Source of the DNA: Pseudomonadota bacterium | Lineage (GTDB): Bacteria; Pseudomonadota; Gammaproteobacteria; Burkholderiales; Rhodocyclaceae | Direction of reading: 5' to 3' | NCBI GenBank assembly: GCA_018241695.1 | Contig: JAFEDH010000007.1 | Span: 1-64,000, forward strand | Length of the DNA stretch: 64,000 nt | Shown here: positions 19,220 through 27,786 of the stretch, one piece after another | Numbering within the stretch: position 1 is the first letter of the stretch | How the letters are laid out: each line of letters opens with the position of its first letter | Made by a program: the position numbers and the translations under genes | The notes under the pieces: model-generated | The model's input: only the letters and a program-made list of their open reading frames with translations | Told to the model about the DNA's origin: nothing | Database searches by the model: none

Positions 19220-20644
19220 TTAGCGTTGCGCGGTGGCAGCGGGGGATTCGATATAGCCGCCACCCAGGGCACGGGCAAGTTCGATGGCGGCGGCAAAACG
19301 CAAGGCACGAAGATCGGTGCCGCGCCGTTCTTCGGTAATGCTGTCGGCTTCTGCGGTGATGACGGCGAGCCGATTGCCCAGGCCGGCGGCTTCACGGCGA
19401 CGGGCATTAGCGAGGCTCCGGGTCATTTCGGTGGTGGCGGTATCCTGGGCTTTTTCCCGGCTTTCGGTCGCGCGCCAGACAGATATCACGTCGGCGATCT
19501 CGCGCAGTGCGCCGGATAGCGCATTGTTGTACTGGGCGACGGCGCCATCGTATTCCGCATAACGCGCATCCAGACGGGAGCGGATGGCGCCACCGGTAAA
19601 GATTGGCAGGTGGATGGCGGGCCCGATGCCGGCCACGCGGCTGCCATGATCGAGGAACTTGCTCGCGCCGATGGACTGGAAACCAAGGAAGGCGGAGAGG
19701 TTTACATTGGGATAAAAGTCGGCCTTGGCTACGTCCACGCCGCTGGCCGCGGCTTCCACATGCAGGCGTTGGGCGGTGATGTCGGGGCGGCGGCCCATCA
19801 GGTCGGCGGGCAGCAGCGAGGGCAGCCCCAGCGTGCCGGCGTTTTGCAGTTTCGGACGGGTGATATCGAGGCCGCGGTCCGGGCCGGCACCCAGCAGGGC
19901 GGCAATCTGGTGGCGTTGCTGCGCGATGGCATCATCATATGCAGTCAGATCGCTTTCACGCCCGGCGGCGAAGGCGTTGGCACGGGCAGCCGAGTCGTCG
20001 ATGCCGGCAGCGACACGTTTTTGCGCCAGAGACCGCTGGTCGCGGGCGAGGGTGAGCATGCGTTCGGCCAGTTCGCGCTGTGACATCAGGCGATCCAGTT
20101 CGACATAGCTGCGGCAGACCGCGGCCGCCAGCAGCAGGCGGGCGGATTGTTGCTCCAGCGCGCTGGCTTTCGCTTCGGACAGCGCCGCATCGAGCGCGGC
20201 GCGGTTGCGGCCCCAGAAGTCGATCTCGTAGGAAAAATCCAGCGCGGCACGATTGAAGGTGATCGCCGAACCGCCGAAGGGGGGCGGGTAGAGGAAGTTC
20301 TCGCTCATGCGTTCCCGATCGCTGGCGATATTGCCGGAGAGATCGGGGCGGGTGCCCGCGCGGGAAATGCCGGCCTGGGCCTGGGCCCTGCGCAGCCGGG
20401 CAGCAGCCAGTTGCAGCGAGGGGCTGGACTGGAGTGCCTCGGCCACCAGGGCATCGAGCTGCGGGTCACCAAAAGCGTGCCACCATTCCGCGGTGGGTGC
20501 GGCCTGCGGGGTATCGGCGAAGCTGCGGGCAGTGGCCAGGCTGGCCGGATCGGCGGGCTTGTTGGCAGCGTCAAGACCGCCGAAGCTGGAACACCCGGCG
20601 ATGAGTACGGCAGCGAATGCAAGAGGAGGCGCGAAGCGTTTCAT
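19220..20644 (-). CDS. NodT family outer-membrane efflux lipoprotein
   Basis: A protein of 474 residues with a signal peptide and lipobox (LIAGC, cysteine near residue 18). Two OEP repeats of TolC-type coiled coils are visible, with FSYEIDFWGRNRA and RPDITAQRLHVEAA as signature stretches. It forms the outer-membrane exit duct for the EmrA/DHA2 system. It lies 23 nt downstream of marR and is in the same operon. Confidence 0.92.
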   Translation of the reverse strand: MKRFAPPLAFAAVLIAGCSSFGGLDAANKPADPASLATARSFADTPQAAPTAEWWHAFGDPQLDALVAEALQSSPSLQLAAARLRRAQAQAGISRAGTRPDLSGNIASDRERMSENFLYPPPFGGSAITFNRAALDFSYEIDFWGRNRAALDAALSEAKASALEQQSARLLLAAAVCRSYVELDRLMSQRELAERMLTLARDQRSLAQKRVAAGIDDSAARANAFAAGRESDLTAYDDAIAQQRHQIAALLGAGPDRGLDITRPKLQNAGTLGLPSLLPADLMGRRPDITAQRLHVEAAASGVDVAKADFYPNVNLSAFLGFQSIGASKFLDHGSRVAGIGPAIHLPIFTGGAIRSRLDARYAEYDGAVAQYNNALSGALREIADVISVWRATESREKAQDTATTEMTRSLANARRREAAGLGNRLAVITAEADSITEERRGTDLRALRFAAAIELARALGGGYIESPAATAQR

Positions 20645-20667
20645 GGATTCATCTCCGGGGCAAACCC

Positions 20668-21144
20668 CTATTTCATGTTGGCGACCAGGCGGCGCAGGGT
20701 GATTTTGAGGGTTTCCAGCTCATTCGTGCTGAAATCCCGCACCGCGTGGTTGAGAATATTGACAACCGCGGCCAGACCTTCGCCGGTCATTTGCTGGCCG
20801 GCCCCGGTGAGGGCCAGTTCCACCACCCGCTTGTCGGCGTTGCTGCGTTCCCGCTCGATCAAGCCCTTTTCTTCCAGCTTGGTCAGCATACGGGTTACGG
20901 CGCCCGGATCCATGTCGTAGCGACGGCACAGATCGGCCGCGGTGCGCTCGCTACCTTCGTTGATCAACCGGAGAATGCCCCATTGGGCCGAGGTGAGTCC
21001 GTGCAGGGCCAGTTCGGCATCCAGGGCGGCAATACAGCGGTTGCGGGCGAGATTGATCAGATGAAGGATGTTTTCGTCCGGCGTGTAGCCTTCGACACTG
21101 TAATGTGCCTCGGGAACGGAATTGGATGCCTGGTGTCCGGACAT
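20668..21144 (-). CDS. MarR family transcriptional regulator
   Basis: A protein of 158 residues, winged helix-turn-helix dimer. The recognition region is TAADLCRRYDMDPGAVTRML, followed by the wing (LEEKGLIERERSNADKR). First gene of the efflux operon, so it very likely represses its own operon and releases on binding a phenolic or other lipophilic ligand. A palindrome overlaps its promoter just upstream. The divergent flavoprotein gene starts 213 bp away and could be under the same control. Confidence 0.9.
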   Translation of the reverse strand: MSGHQASNSVPEAHYSVEGYTPDENILHLINLARNRCIAALDAELALHGLTSAQWGILRLINEGSERTAADLCRRYDMDPGAVTRMLTKLEEKGLIERERSNADKRVVELALTGAGQQMTGEGLAAVVNILNHAVRDFSTNELETLKITLRRLVANMK

Positions 21145-21169
21145 GAAAAGAAGGAAGCGTGGCCGATAA

Positions 21170-21212
21170 ATTCAGAAGGCTGAATAATGATTGTATAGGC
21201 AAGGATTGTCAA
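21170..21212 (-). promoter_or_regulatory. marR operon promoter with palindromic operator
   Basis: On the minus strand, TTGACA (21207-21212) and CATTAT (21184-21189) are 17 bp apart. A perfect inverted repeat ATTCAG-AAGG-CTGAAT (21170-21185) overlaps the end of the -10 box and the start site, 26 bp before marR. Its size and position fit a MarR dimer site for autorepression. Confidence 0.65.
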
Positions 21213-21357
21213 GTCAATTATGCCTGTCAAAGAGAAAATTTTGCATTTGCCTGATGCCGATCCGTTGCCCATGCCGGGCGATGTGCCCCGGCCCTGCTCC
21301 TTTCTGATTTAAAATCGCAGGCTTAAAATATCCGCAACATTTTCGGAGGCCATGTCC

Positions 21358-22830
21358 ATGAGCGTCAGCTATTCCCCTTCCCATGTCTGTCGTACCAGCC
21401 AGGTTTCCCGTTGGGATGCGGAGACCGATGTGGTCGTGGTCGGTTTCGGCATTGCCGGCGCATGTGCCGCCATTGAAGCCAGCCAGGCCGGGGCCCGGGT
21501 AACGATATACGAGGTGGCGGCGGCGTCGGGTGGCAGTTCGGCACTTTCCGGCGGCGAGTTCTACCTGGGGGGAAATGGCGGTACGCCGGTACAGAATGCG
21601 GCCGGCTTCCAGGATAGTACGGAGGATTTTCGTACCTATCTCAGGATGGCTGGCGGCCCGGGTGCCGATTTGGCCCGTATCGACCTGTATGCCGATCATG
21701 CGGTCAGTCATTTTCAATGGCTCAAGGATCAGGGCGTGCCTTTCAAGGGGACTTTCCTTCCGGGCAAGTGGCTCGAACCGATGACCGATGACACCCTGAT
21801 CTGGTCTGGGAGCGAAGCCGCCTGGCCATTTTCGGCCAAGGCCAAACCTGCGCCGCGCGGCCATGCCGCGCAGATGGAAGGCATGGGTGCGGGCAAGCTG
21901 ATCATGGAAATGCTCACCGAGCGCGCCCTCGGCCTGGGCGCGGAAGCCCACTTCAGCACCCGTGTGCTGAGCCTGATCGCCGATGAGAACAACGCCGTGC
22001 ATGGTGTGGTGGTGCGTATCGACGGCGAGCCACGCTTTGTTCGCGCGAAAAAGGGTGTGGTGCTCTGTGCCGGTGGCTTCATCTGCAACCAGGACATGCT
22101 CAAGCGCTTTGCTCCTGCCGCCCTGGAGGCTGCCGAACGGCCCACCACGGGTGGCAATGACGACGGTTCGGGCATCCGCATGGGCATGTCGGTGGGGGGG
22201 GCGGTAACCCACATGGAGCAGTTCTTCGCCACCAAACCATCATTCCCACCGGACAACATGGTCAGGGGAATCTTCGTTAATGAACGCGGCCAGCGCTTCA
22301 TCAATGAGGACGCCTACCACGGTCGTGTAACCCAGTACATCATGCGTCAGCCCAATGGCCGCGCCTGGCTCCTGATGGACAATGCGATTTTTGCCCGCCC
22401 GGAATTTTTCCCCGATGTGCACATCGCCGCGGCCGGGGAAACCTGGGCCGAGGTGGAGCAGGAGTTGGGAATCCCCGCAGGAGAACTTCAGCACACGGTC
22501 GACGCCTACAACCGTTACGCCACTGCCGGCCAGGATCCGGTACAGCATAAAGATGCGAAGTGGATGCAGCCTCTGACCGAATCGCCCTTCGCTGCCCTGA
22601 GTTTTTGTGCGGAGGACTATCCCGCCACCGGTTTTACGCTTGGTGGTCTGGTCACCCAGCCTTCGGGTGAAGTGCTCGATGCCGATGGCGCACCGGTCGC
22701 CGGGCTGTATGCCGCGGGCCGTACCGCGTGCGGATTGCCACGCTGGGGCGAGGGTTACAGCTCGGGCATGTCCCTGGGGGATTCGAGCTTCTTTGGCCGT
22801 CAGGCCGGCATCAGTGTGGCCAGGCGCTGA
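21358..22830 (+). CDS. KstD-like FAD-dependent dehydrogenase
   Basis: A protein of 490 residues. The FAD-binding motif is DVVVVGFGIAGACAAIEAS, with the flavin-reductase-like cap domain of the fumarate reductase/3-ketosteroid delta-1-dehydrogenase group and a C-terminal GLYAAGRTACGLPRWGEGY segment where KstD enzymes place a catalytic tyrosine. The family removes or adds hydrogen next to a keto group; steroid or another cyclic ketone is possible but the substrate cannot be read from sequence. The ATG at 21358 has GGAGG eight bases upstream; the ATG at 21352 is too close to it. An EthD-domain gene follows 37 nt later. Confidence 0.82.
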   Translation: MSVSYSPSHVCRTSQVSRWDAETDVVVVGFGIAGACAAIEASQAGARVTIYEVAAASGGSSALSGGEFYLGGNGGTPVQNAAGFQDSTEDFRTYLRMAGGPGADLARIDLYADHAVSHFQWLKDQGVPFKGTFLPGKWLEPMTDDTLIWSGSEAAWPFSAKAKPAPRGHAAQMEGMGAGKLIMEMLTERALGLGAEAHFSTRVLSLIADENNAVHGVVVRIDGEPRFVRAKKGVVLCAGGFICNQDMLKRFAPAALEAAERPTTGGNDDGSGIRMGMSVGGAVTHMEQFFATKPSFPPDNMVRGIFVNERGQRFINEDAYHGRVTQYIMRQPNGRAWLLMDNAIFARPEFFPDVHIAAAGETWAEVEQELGIPAGELQHTVDAYNRYATAGQDPVQHKDAKWMQPLTESPFAALSFCAEDYPATGFTLGGLVTQPSGEVLDADGAPVAGLYAAGRTACGLPRWGEGYSSGMSLGDSSFFGRQAGISVARR

Positions 22831-22867
22831 TTGGCGATCCCCTGATTCAAAACAAGGAGAAAGTCTC

Positions 22868-23575
22868 GTGGAAAAAGTGATTTATGCCCTTTGGCGCGAT
22901 CCGCGCATCGCGCAGGAAGATTGGTGCAGCCAGTTGCGCGGCGCCGTGGCCGACAAGCTGGTGTCTCTCGGCGCCCGGGGTGTGCAGGTCAATGTCTGCG
23001 ACGCTCCGGCCGCACCCGGCGAACAGTATCGTCAGGGTCGCCAGCCCAGGATCGAGGGTGTCATCCTGCTCTGGCTGGACAGCGCCAACGACCAGCCGCG
23101 CAAGCCCTTCGACGCTGCCATCGAGGTGGTTTGCTGGCGTATGGCGGCCTACCTGGTGAGTGAATCCCATGTGCTGATCAACGATCGTCATCCGCCGCAG
23201 GTGGGGAAGCGCACCAAGTGCCTGGCCCAGGTGGCGCTGTTTGCCTGCCGCAAGGATGTGCCGCGGGACAACTGGATCGACATCTGGCGCAATTCCCACA
23301 GCCAGGTGGCCATCGATACCCAGGATACCTTCCACTACACCCAGAACCTCGTGGTGCGCGCACTGACTTTCGGCGCGCCGCCCTACGAGGCCATCGTCGA
23401 GGAAGGCTTCCCCGAAGAGGCCCTGACCAGCGTGCATGCCTTCTACGATGCCGTGGGCGACGATGCCAAGCTGGCCGAGAACCAGCGTCTGATGATGGAA
23501 AGCTGCACCCGCTTCATCGACTTCAACACCATCGATGTGGTGCCCACCAGCCAGTACCTGATCAAGCCGATCTGA
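22868..23575 (+). CDS. EthD-domain protein paired with the flavoprotein
   Basis: A protein of 235 residues with a GTG start at 22868, eight bases after AAGGAG. It looks like two ferredoxin-like alpha-beta halves; the second (PRDNWIDIWRNSHSQVAIDT) matches the EthD domain (Dabb-like superfamily), which occurs in ether, polyketide and aromatic degradation clusters. The first half (VIYALWRDPRIAQEDW) resembles the same fold. The catalytic role is unknown. The position right after the KstD-like gene, with a shared terminator, argues for one operon and a common substrate. Confidence 0.78.
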   Translation: MEKVIYALWRDPRIAQEDWCSQLRGAVADKLVSLGARGVQVNVCDAPAAPGEQYRQGRQPRIEGVILLWLDSANDQPRKPFDAAIEVVCWRMAAYLVSESHVLINDRHPPQVGKRTKCLAQVALFACRKDVPRDNWIDIWRNSHSQVAIDTQDTFHYTQNLVVRALTFGAPPYEAIVEEGFPEEALTSVHAFYDAVGDDAKLAENQRLMMESCTRFIDFNTIDVVPTSQYLIKPI

Positions 23576-23666
23576 ACGGCAATGTGGAAATAGAAAGGGC
23601 GCCCCGCGGGGCCAGTCCCTTTCAAAATCTGTGGGTTTTTGAGGGGCTAATCAGGATGGGTTGACG

Positions 23667-23696
23667 AAACCCCAGCCTTTCAATGTTGGGGTTTTT
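23667..23696. terminator. Terminator between convergent genes
   Basis: An 8-bp stem AAACCCCA/TGGGGTTT (23667-23674 with 23687-23694) has a T-run at one end and an A-containing other end. It separates the EthD gene from the convergent GIY-YIG gene and may work in both directions. Confidence 0.75.
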
Positions 23697-23702
23697 CCCC
23701 GC

Positions 23703-24395
23703 TTACGACGAACTGGGGATTACGTGCGCCGATGGCTGCACGAATTTGATGATGTTCTCGATCTCTTCGAGCGTCGTGTCGAACCATTCCGTTCCGGGTG
23801 ATTGCCTCTTCGCTCCACGGGCTTCTAAAGTGGAATGAATGGCATCTTCCATCGCCGCAACCCGTTGAACTTCCCAAACACCCAGGATGACGGGATATTC
23901 GAAGCAGCAAGTCGTTTTGCATTGCTGCATCACACGTGCTTCCGCATCGCCAGTCGTGGTCAAGCCAACTTTGATGGGGAAGCGGGAGCAATCTTTTCTG
24001 ACGATAGCCGGGAACGAGTAGGCGTAGATGATTCCTGCATCATCCGATTCGATATCGATGGCTGCCGCATCGGCTTCCGCCATTTCCTCTTCGAGCGGGA
24101 TGTTCTTGAACATCCCGCCACCAATGTTCTCGAAGACTTTCAGGTTCTCCGCAAGAAACGGGATATAGAACATGAAGATGGTACTCATCTTTTCCGTCGC
24201 ATCGCTCCTTGCCTTCTTGACATTGATTGCCAACTGCTCGGGTGTGTAGGTCTCGGCAAGTAGTTTCTTCGAGATATCACGCAGCAGGAAAGGCTCATCA
24301 CCGAAACCTTGGGCGATTTCCGCGATACGGGGCAGCAATTCGTATCTTGCGGCGTTGTAGACGTAGGAACGGGAAGCCTCGAAGGGGAGCGTCAT
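23703..24395 (-). CDS. GIY-YIG (T5orf172-type) nuclease family protein
   Basis: A protein of 230 residues. The C-terminal half carries a GIY-YIG-like core of the T5orf172 type: IIYAYSF, then IKVGLTTTGDAEARV with the arginine, and GTEWFDTTLEEIENII at the end. The N-terminal 110 residues are a helical domain I do not recognise. The region has lower GC and more A/T-rich codons than its neighbours, which suggests transfer. It stands alone, with no methyltransferase or helicase, so a restriction role is not supported. A phage, mobile-element or stand-alone defence origin is possible. Confidence 0.75.
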   Translation of the reverse strand: MTLPFEASRSYVYNAARYELLPRIAEIAQGFGDEPFLLRDISKKLLAETYTPEQLAINVKKARSDATEKMSTIFMFYIPFLAENLKVFENIGGGMFKNIPLEEEMAEADAAAIDIESDDAGIIYAYSFPAIVRKDCSRFPIKVGLTTTGDAEARVMQQCKTTCCFEYPVILGVWEVQRVAAMEDAIHSTLEARGAKRQSPGTEWFDTTLEEIENIIKFVQPSAHVIPSSS

Positions 24396-24399
24396 GGTT

Positions 24400-24585
24400 T
24401 CAATCTTGCGGCACGGAACTCGGAATTATGACAGGGTAGTGGACTACCTTACTTTGCGAGTAAGTTTTCAATATCCATCGGAACTTCGTCTTGATCCATT
24501 CCGTATATTCAGGAATGAAGCCTGTCATGTCCAAAACCCCGGCTTCGTTAAACCATAAGCTTTTCTCGGAGCCAATGTCGCTCAT
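24400..24585 (-). CDS. Small hypothetical protein
   Basis: A possible protein of 61 residues with aromatic-rich composition (GFIPEYTEWIKTKFRWILK) that looks more protein-like than random frames around it. It lies 5 nt upstream of the GIY-YIG gene on the same strand, so it could be its operon partner. There is no clear ribosome site and no family is recognised. It may be a remnant. Confidence 0.3.
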   Translation of the reverse strand: MSDIGSEKSLWFNEAGVLDMTGFIPEYTEWIKTKFRWILKTYSQSKVVHYPVIIPSSVPQD

Positions 24586-24788
24586 TTATTCGATGATGGC
24601 TGACAAGACGCCCATACCCTTCAAGTAGTCGGCAGGGGTATTCCTTGCTGTCGTCTGTCTGCTTCTTTGCTGCTTCGTCCAAACCGATTCTGATACGCTG
24701 TCATTGAGTCATACGGGTGATGGACGCCCAAGACTTCGCCAAGACAGTCGACGCCTAATTTTTGTACTTTACCCCGTAGACGAAGAAA
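24586..24788. other. Intergenic stretch, no gene seen
   Basis: Roughly 200 bases between the small hypothetical frame and the kor terminator. Lower GC than the kor genes. No recognisable gene, repeat or attachment site was found. Confidence 0.4.
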
Positions 24789-24824
24789 AGCCCCTCTTAA
24801 AACCAACAGGATTTGAGAGGGGCT
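24789..24824 (-). terminator. Terminator of korCAB operon
   Basis: A 13-bp stem (24789-24801 with 24812-24824, one G-T pair) is followed on the minus strand by TTTTCTTCG. It lies about 60 nt after the korB stop. Confidence 0.85.
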
Positions 24825-24883
24825 CGCCCATGGGGCGCCCTTTCTGTTTCCGGTTTCTTCCCGTTGCAGCGGGAAGGCCGGAG

Positions 24884-25939
24884 TCAGCGCAATGAGGCGT
24901 TGATTTTGTCCAGATTGCCCTGGCCCGGGCACAGCGCCTTGTCGCCGAGGATGCCCAGGGCGCCTTCCACGGTGTTGAGGTTGTCGTGCAGGGTATTGGG
25001 GGTGGCGTCCATGTAGAGCAGGCCGGTGACGATCTGCCCCAGGGCCTTGCGTTCCTCCAGGTAGCGCATCGCATGGATGCGGTCGGTGGGGGTATAGCTG
25101 TCGTGCAGCTTGTGCAGGCGCAGGATGGAGCCGTCGTGCTGGCGTACATCGGTCACCGAACCCGGAGCGTAGTCGGCGACGATCTCGTCCTTGCCGAAGA
25201 AGATGTCGAGCCGGTTGAGCGCGTCGTTGTGCTCGCGCACGAAGTCGTAGCTCTTGGTGGAGCCGGCATGGTTGTTGAAAGTGACGCAAGGACTCAGCAC
25301 ATCGATGAAGGCCGTGCCACCGTGCGTGAAAGCGGCCTTGAGCAGGGGCACCAGCTGGCCCTTGTCACCGGAGAAACTGCGGGCGACAAAGGTGGCGCCC
25401 ATCTGCAACGCCAAGGCGCACAGGTCGATGGCCGAGTCCTCATTCACCACGCCGCCCTTGCTTTTAGAACCCTTGTCGGCAGTGGCGGAGAACTGACCCT
25501 TGGTGAGGCCATACACACCGTTGTTTTCGACCACATACACCATTTGGACACCACGACGCATGGCGTGGGCGAACTGGCCCAGGCCGATGGAGGCGGAGTC
25601 ACCATCGCCGGAGATGCCCAGATAGAGCAGGTCACGGTTGGCCAGATTGGCTCCGGTCAGGACCGAGGGCATGCGGCCATGCACGGTGTTGAAGCCGTGG
25701 GAGTTACCCAGAAAGTAGTCAGGCGACTTGGAGGAACAGCCGATGCCCGAAAGTTTTGCGACCCGGTGTGGCTCCATGTCCAACTCGTAGCAGGTCTGGA
25801 TCAGGGCGGCGGATATCGAATCGTGGCCGCAGCCCGCACACATGGTGGAGATTGCGCCTTCGTAATCGCGCCGGGTATAGCCCAGCGCGTTGGGGGCCAG
25901 GGAGGGATGGTGCAGCTTGGGTTTGAGCAGATAGGTCAT
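24884..25939 (-). CDS. korB: 2-oxoacid:ferredoxin oxidoreductase, beta subunit
   Basis: A protein of 351 residues, thiamine-diphosphate subunit. The iron-sulfur/TPP region begins CAGCGHDSISAAL and continues SGIGCSSKSP; the TPP/magnesium motif is GISGDGDSASIG with VVENNGVYGLTKGQ downstream. With KorA it oxidatively decarboxylates a 2-oxoacid with CoA, passing electrons to ferredoxin or to KorC. It overlaps korA by 4 nt (ATGA). The set matches the 2-oxoglutarate:acceptor oxidoreductases of Azoarcus and Thauera; other 2-oxoacids such as branched-chain ones cannot be excluded. Confidence 0.9.
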   Translation of the reverse strand: MTYLLKPKLHHPSLAPNALGYTRRDYEGAISTMCAGCGHDSISAALIQTCYELDMEPHRVAKLSGIGCSSKSPDYFLGNSHGFNTVHGRMPSVLTGANLANRDLLYLGISGDGDSASIGLGQFAHAMRRGVQMVYVVENNGVYGLTKGQFSATADKGSKSKGGVVNEDSAIDLCALALQMGATFVARSFSGDKGQLVPLLKAAFTHGGTAFIDVLSPCVTFNNHAGSTKSYDFVREHNDALNRLDIFFGKDEIVADYAPGSVTDVRQHDGSILRLHKLHDSYTPTDRIHAMRYLEERKALGQIVTGLLYMDATPNTLHDNLNTVEGALGILGDKALCPGQGNLDKINASLR

Positions 25940-27786
25940 GACGCCACCTTCTTCATGGGCTTGACGTTGGATGCGGTGATACGCGAAGCGACCTCGCGGC
26001 TGATGAATTTCGCCGTGATGGTGCTGCCGTCATAGTGGAGCAGGGAGACGATTCGGGATGGGTCGATTTCGCCTTCATTGACCAGCAGGGTCTTGAGCTG
26101 GGCATCCCGGTTCTGTTCCACCAGAAACACGAAGTCGTGTTCGGCGATGAAGCGATAAACCTCGTCGTTGAAGGGGAAGGCGCGAATACGCATGGCGTCC
26201 AGATGGATGTTCTGGGCTTCAAGCTGGCTCAGCGCTTCGCGCATAGGCTCGCTGGTCGAGCCGTAGTAGAGGATGCCGGCATTGGTTTCCTGTTGTGCCC
26301 TGTGCACGACAGGAGCAGGAACGAGGCTGGCGGCGGTGCGGAATTTTTTCAGCAGGCGCTCCATGTTGGCCTGATAGACCGAACCGAGTTCGCTGTATTT
26401 GGCGTAGGGATCGCGGCTGGTGCCACGGGTGAAATAGGCGCCGCGGGCCGGATGGGTGCCGGGCAGGGTACGAAAGGGAATACCGTCGCCGTCTACATCC
26501 AGGTAGCGGCCGAAGTCCTTGCCGGCCTCGAGCATTTCGGCGGTCATGATCTTGCCGCGATCGTAGCCGCGGGTTTCGTCCCACCTGAAGGGATCGACCA
26601 GCCATTCATTCATGCCGATATCGAGATCCATCATCACGAATACCGGTGTCTGCAGACGTTCGGCGAGATCGAAGGAGAGGGCGCCGAAATCGAAGGATTC
26701 CTTGGGGTCCTGGGGAAAGAGCAGCACGTGCTTGGTATCACCATGGGAGGCATAGGCGCAGGAAAGCACGTCGGATTGCTGGGTCTTGGTGGGCATGCCG
26801 GTGGAGGGACCACCCCGCTGGATATTGAACAGTACCGACGGAATTTCGGCGAAGTAGGCCAGACCGAGGAATTCCTGCATCAGCGAAATGCCGGGGCCGG
26901 AGGTAGCGGTAAAGGCACGGGCGCCGTTCCAGCCGGCGCCAACCACCATGCCGATGGAGGCCAGTTCGTCCTCGGCCTGGACGATGGCGTAGTTGGCACG
27001 GCCGGTTTCGGGGTCGTGGCGCAACTGCTTGCAGTAATCGGTAAAGGATTCCACGAGGGAGGTGGAAGGGGTGATCGGATACCAGGCGCACACGGTGGCG
27101 CCACCGTAGACACAACCCAGGCCCGCAGCGGCATTGCCATCGATGAAAATGCGATCGCCGACGGCATCGCTGCGTTCGACATGCAGGCCGATGGGGGCGC
27201 CCACTTGCGTCCGGGCGGCTTCGTAGCCCAGGCGGACCGCCTTGTAGTTGGCATCGATCAGCTTCTGTTTGGAAGCGAACTGATCCGCGATCAACTGGTC
27301 GATCACGGCCAGCTCGATGCCCAGCAGAAAGGCCAGGGCACCCAGGTACATGACGTTCTTGAAGAGCTGCCGTTCGCGTGGGCTGGTGTATTCCCGGTTG
27401 CAGATCGCCGTCAGGGGGATGCCGAGAATGAAGATGTCGTCGCGGAATCTGGATTTGGGCAGTTCCCGGGTGCTGTCATAGAACAGATAGCCTCCGGGTT
27501 CGATCTCGGCCAGATCGCGATCCCAGGTTTGCGGGTTCATGGCCACCATCAGATCCACGCCGCCGCGGCGGCCGAGCCAGCCCTGGCCGCTGATGCGGAC
27601 CTCGTACCAGGTGGGCAGGCCCTGAATATTGGAGGGAAAAATATTCCGTGCCGAAGCCGGTACCCCCATGCGCAGGATGGCGCGGGCGAAGAGGCCGTTG
27701 GCCGAAGCCGAGCCGGAACCGTTGACGTTGGCAAACTTGACGACGAAATCGTTGGTACGCTGGAGGGGCTTGATAGTGGTGCTCAT
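25936..27786 (-). CDS. korA: 2-oxoacid:acceptor oxidoreductase, alpha subunit
   Basis: A protein of 616 residues. The N-terminal 190 residues form the gamma-type domain (NGLFARAILRMGVPASARNIFP), fused to the alpha domain with the substrate motif YPITPSTSLVESF and the pyrimidine-binding region TSGPGISLMQEFLGLA. The fused gamma-alpha layout is usual for 2-oxoglutarate-type enzymes in bacteria. It overlaps both neighbours by 4 nt, so korC, korA and korB are tightly coupled. Cytoplasmic. Confidence 0.9.
   Translation of the reverse strand: MSTTIKPLQRTNDFVVKFANVNGSGSASANGLFARAILRMGVPASARNIFPSNIQGLPTWYEVRISGQGWLGRRGGVDLMVAMNPQTWDRDLAEIEPGGYLFYDSTRELPKSRFRDDIFILGIPLTAICNREYTSPRERQLFKNVMYLGALAFLLGIELAVIDQLIADQFASKQKLIDANYKAVRLGYEAARTQVGAPIGLHVERSDAVGDRIFIDGNAAAGLGCVYGGATVCAWYPITPSTSLVESFTDYCKQLRHDPETGRANYAIVQAEDELASIGMVVGAGWNGARAFTATSGPGISLMQEFLGLAYFAEIPSVLFNIQRGGPSTGMPTKTQQSDVLSCAYASHGDTKHVLLFPQDPKESFDFGALSFDLAERLQTPVFVMMDLDIGMNEWLVDPFRWDETRGYDRGKIMTAEMLEAGKDFGRYLDVDGDGIPFRTLPGTHPARGAYFTRGTSRDPYAKYSELGSVYQANMERLLKKFRTAASLVPAPVVHRAQQETNAGILYYGSTSEPMREALSQLEAQNIHLDAMRIRAFPFNDEVYRFIAEHDFVFLVEQNRDAQLKTLLVNEGEIDPSRIVSLLHYDGSTITAKFISREVASRITASNVKPMKKVAS

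Noticed and set aside
23703-24395. Restriction-modification system around the GIY-YIG gene
   Set aside because: No methyltransferase, specificity or helicase gene nearby.
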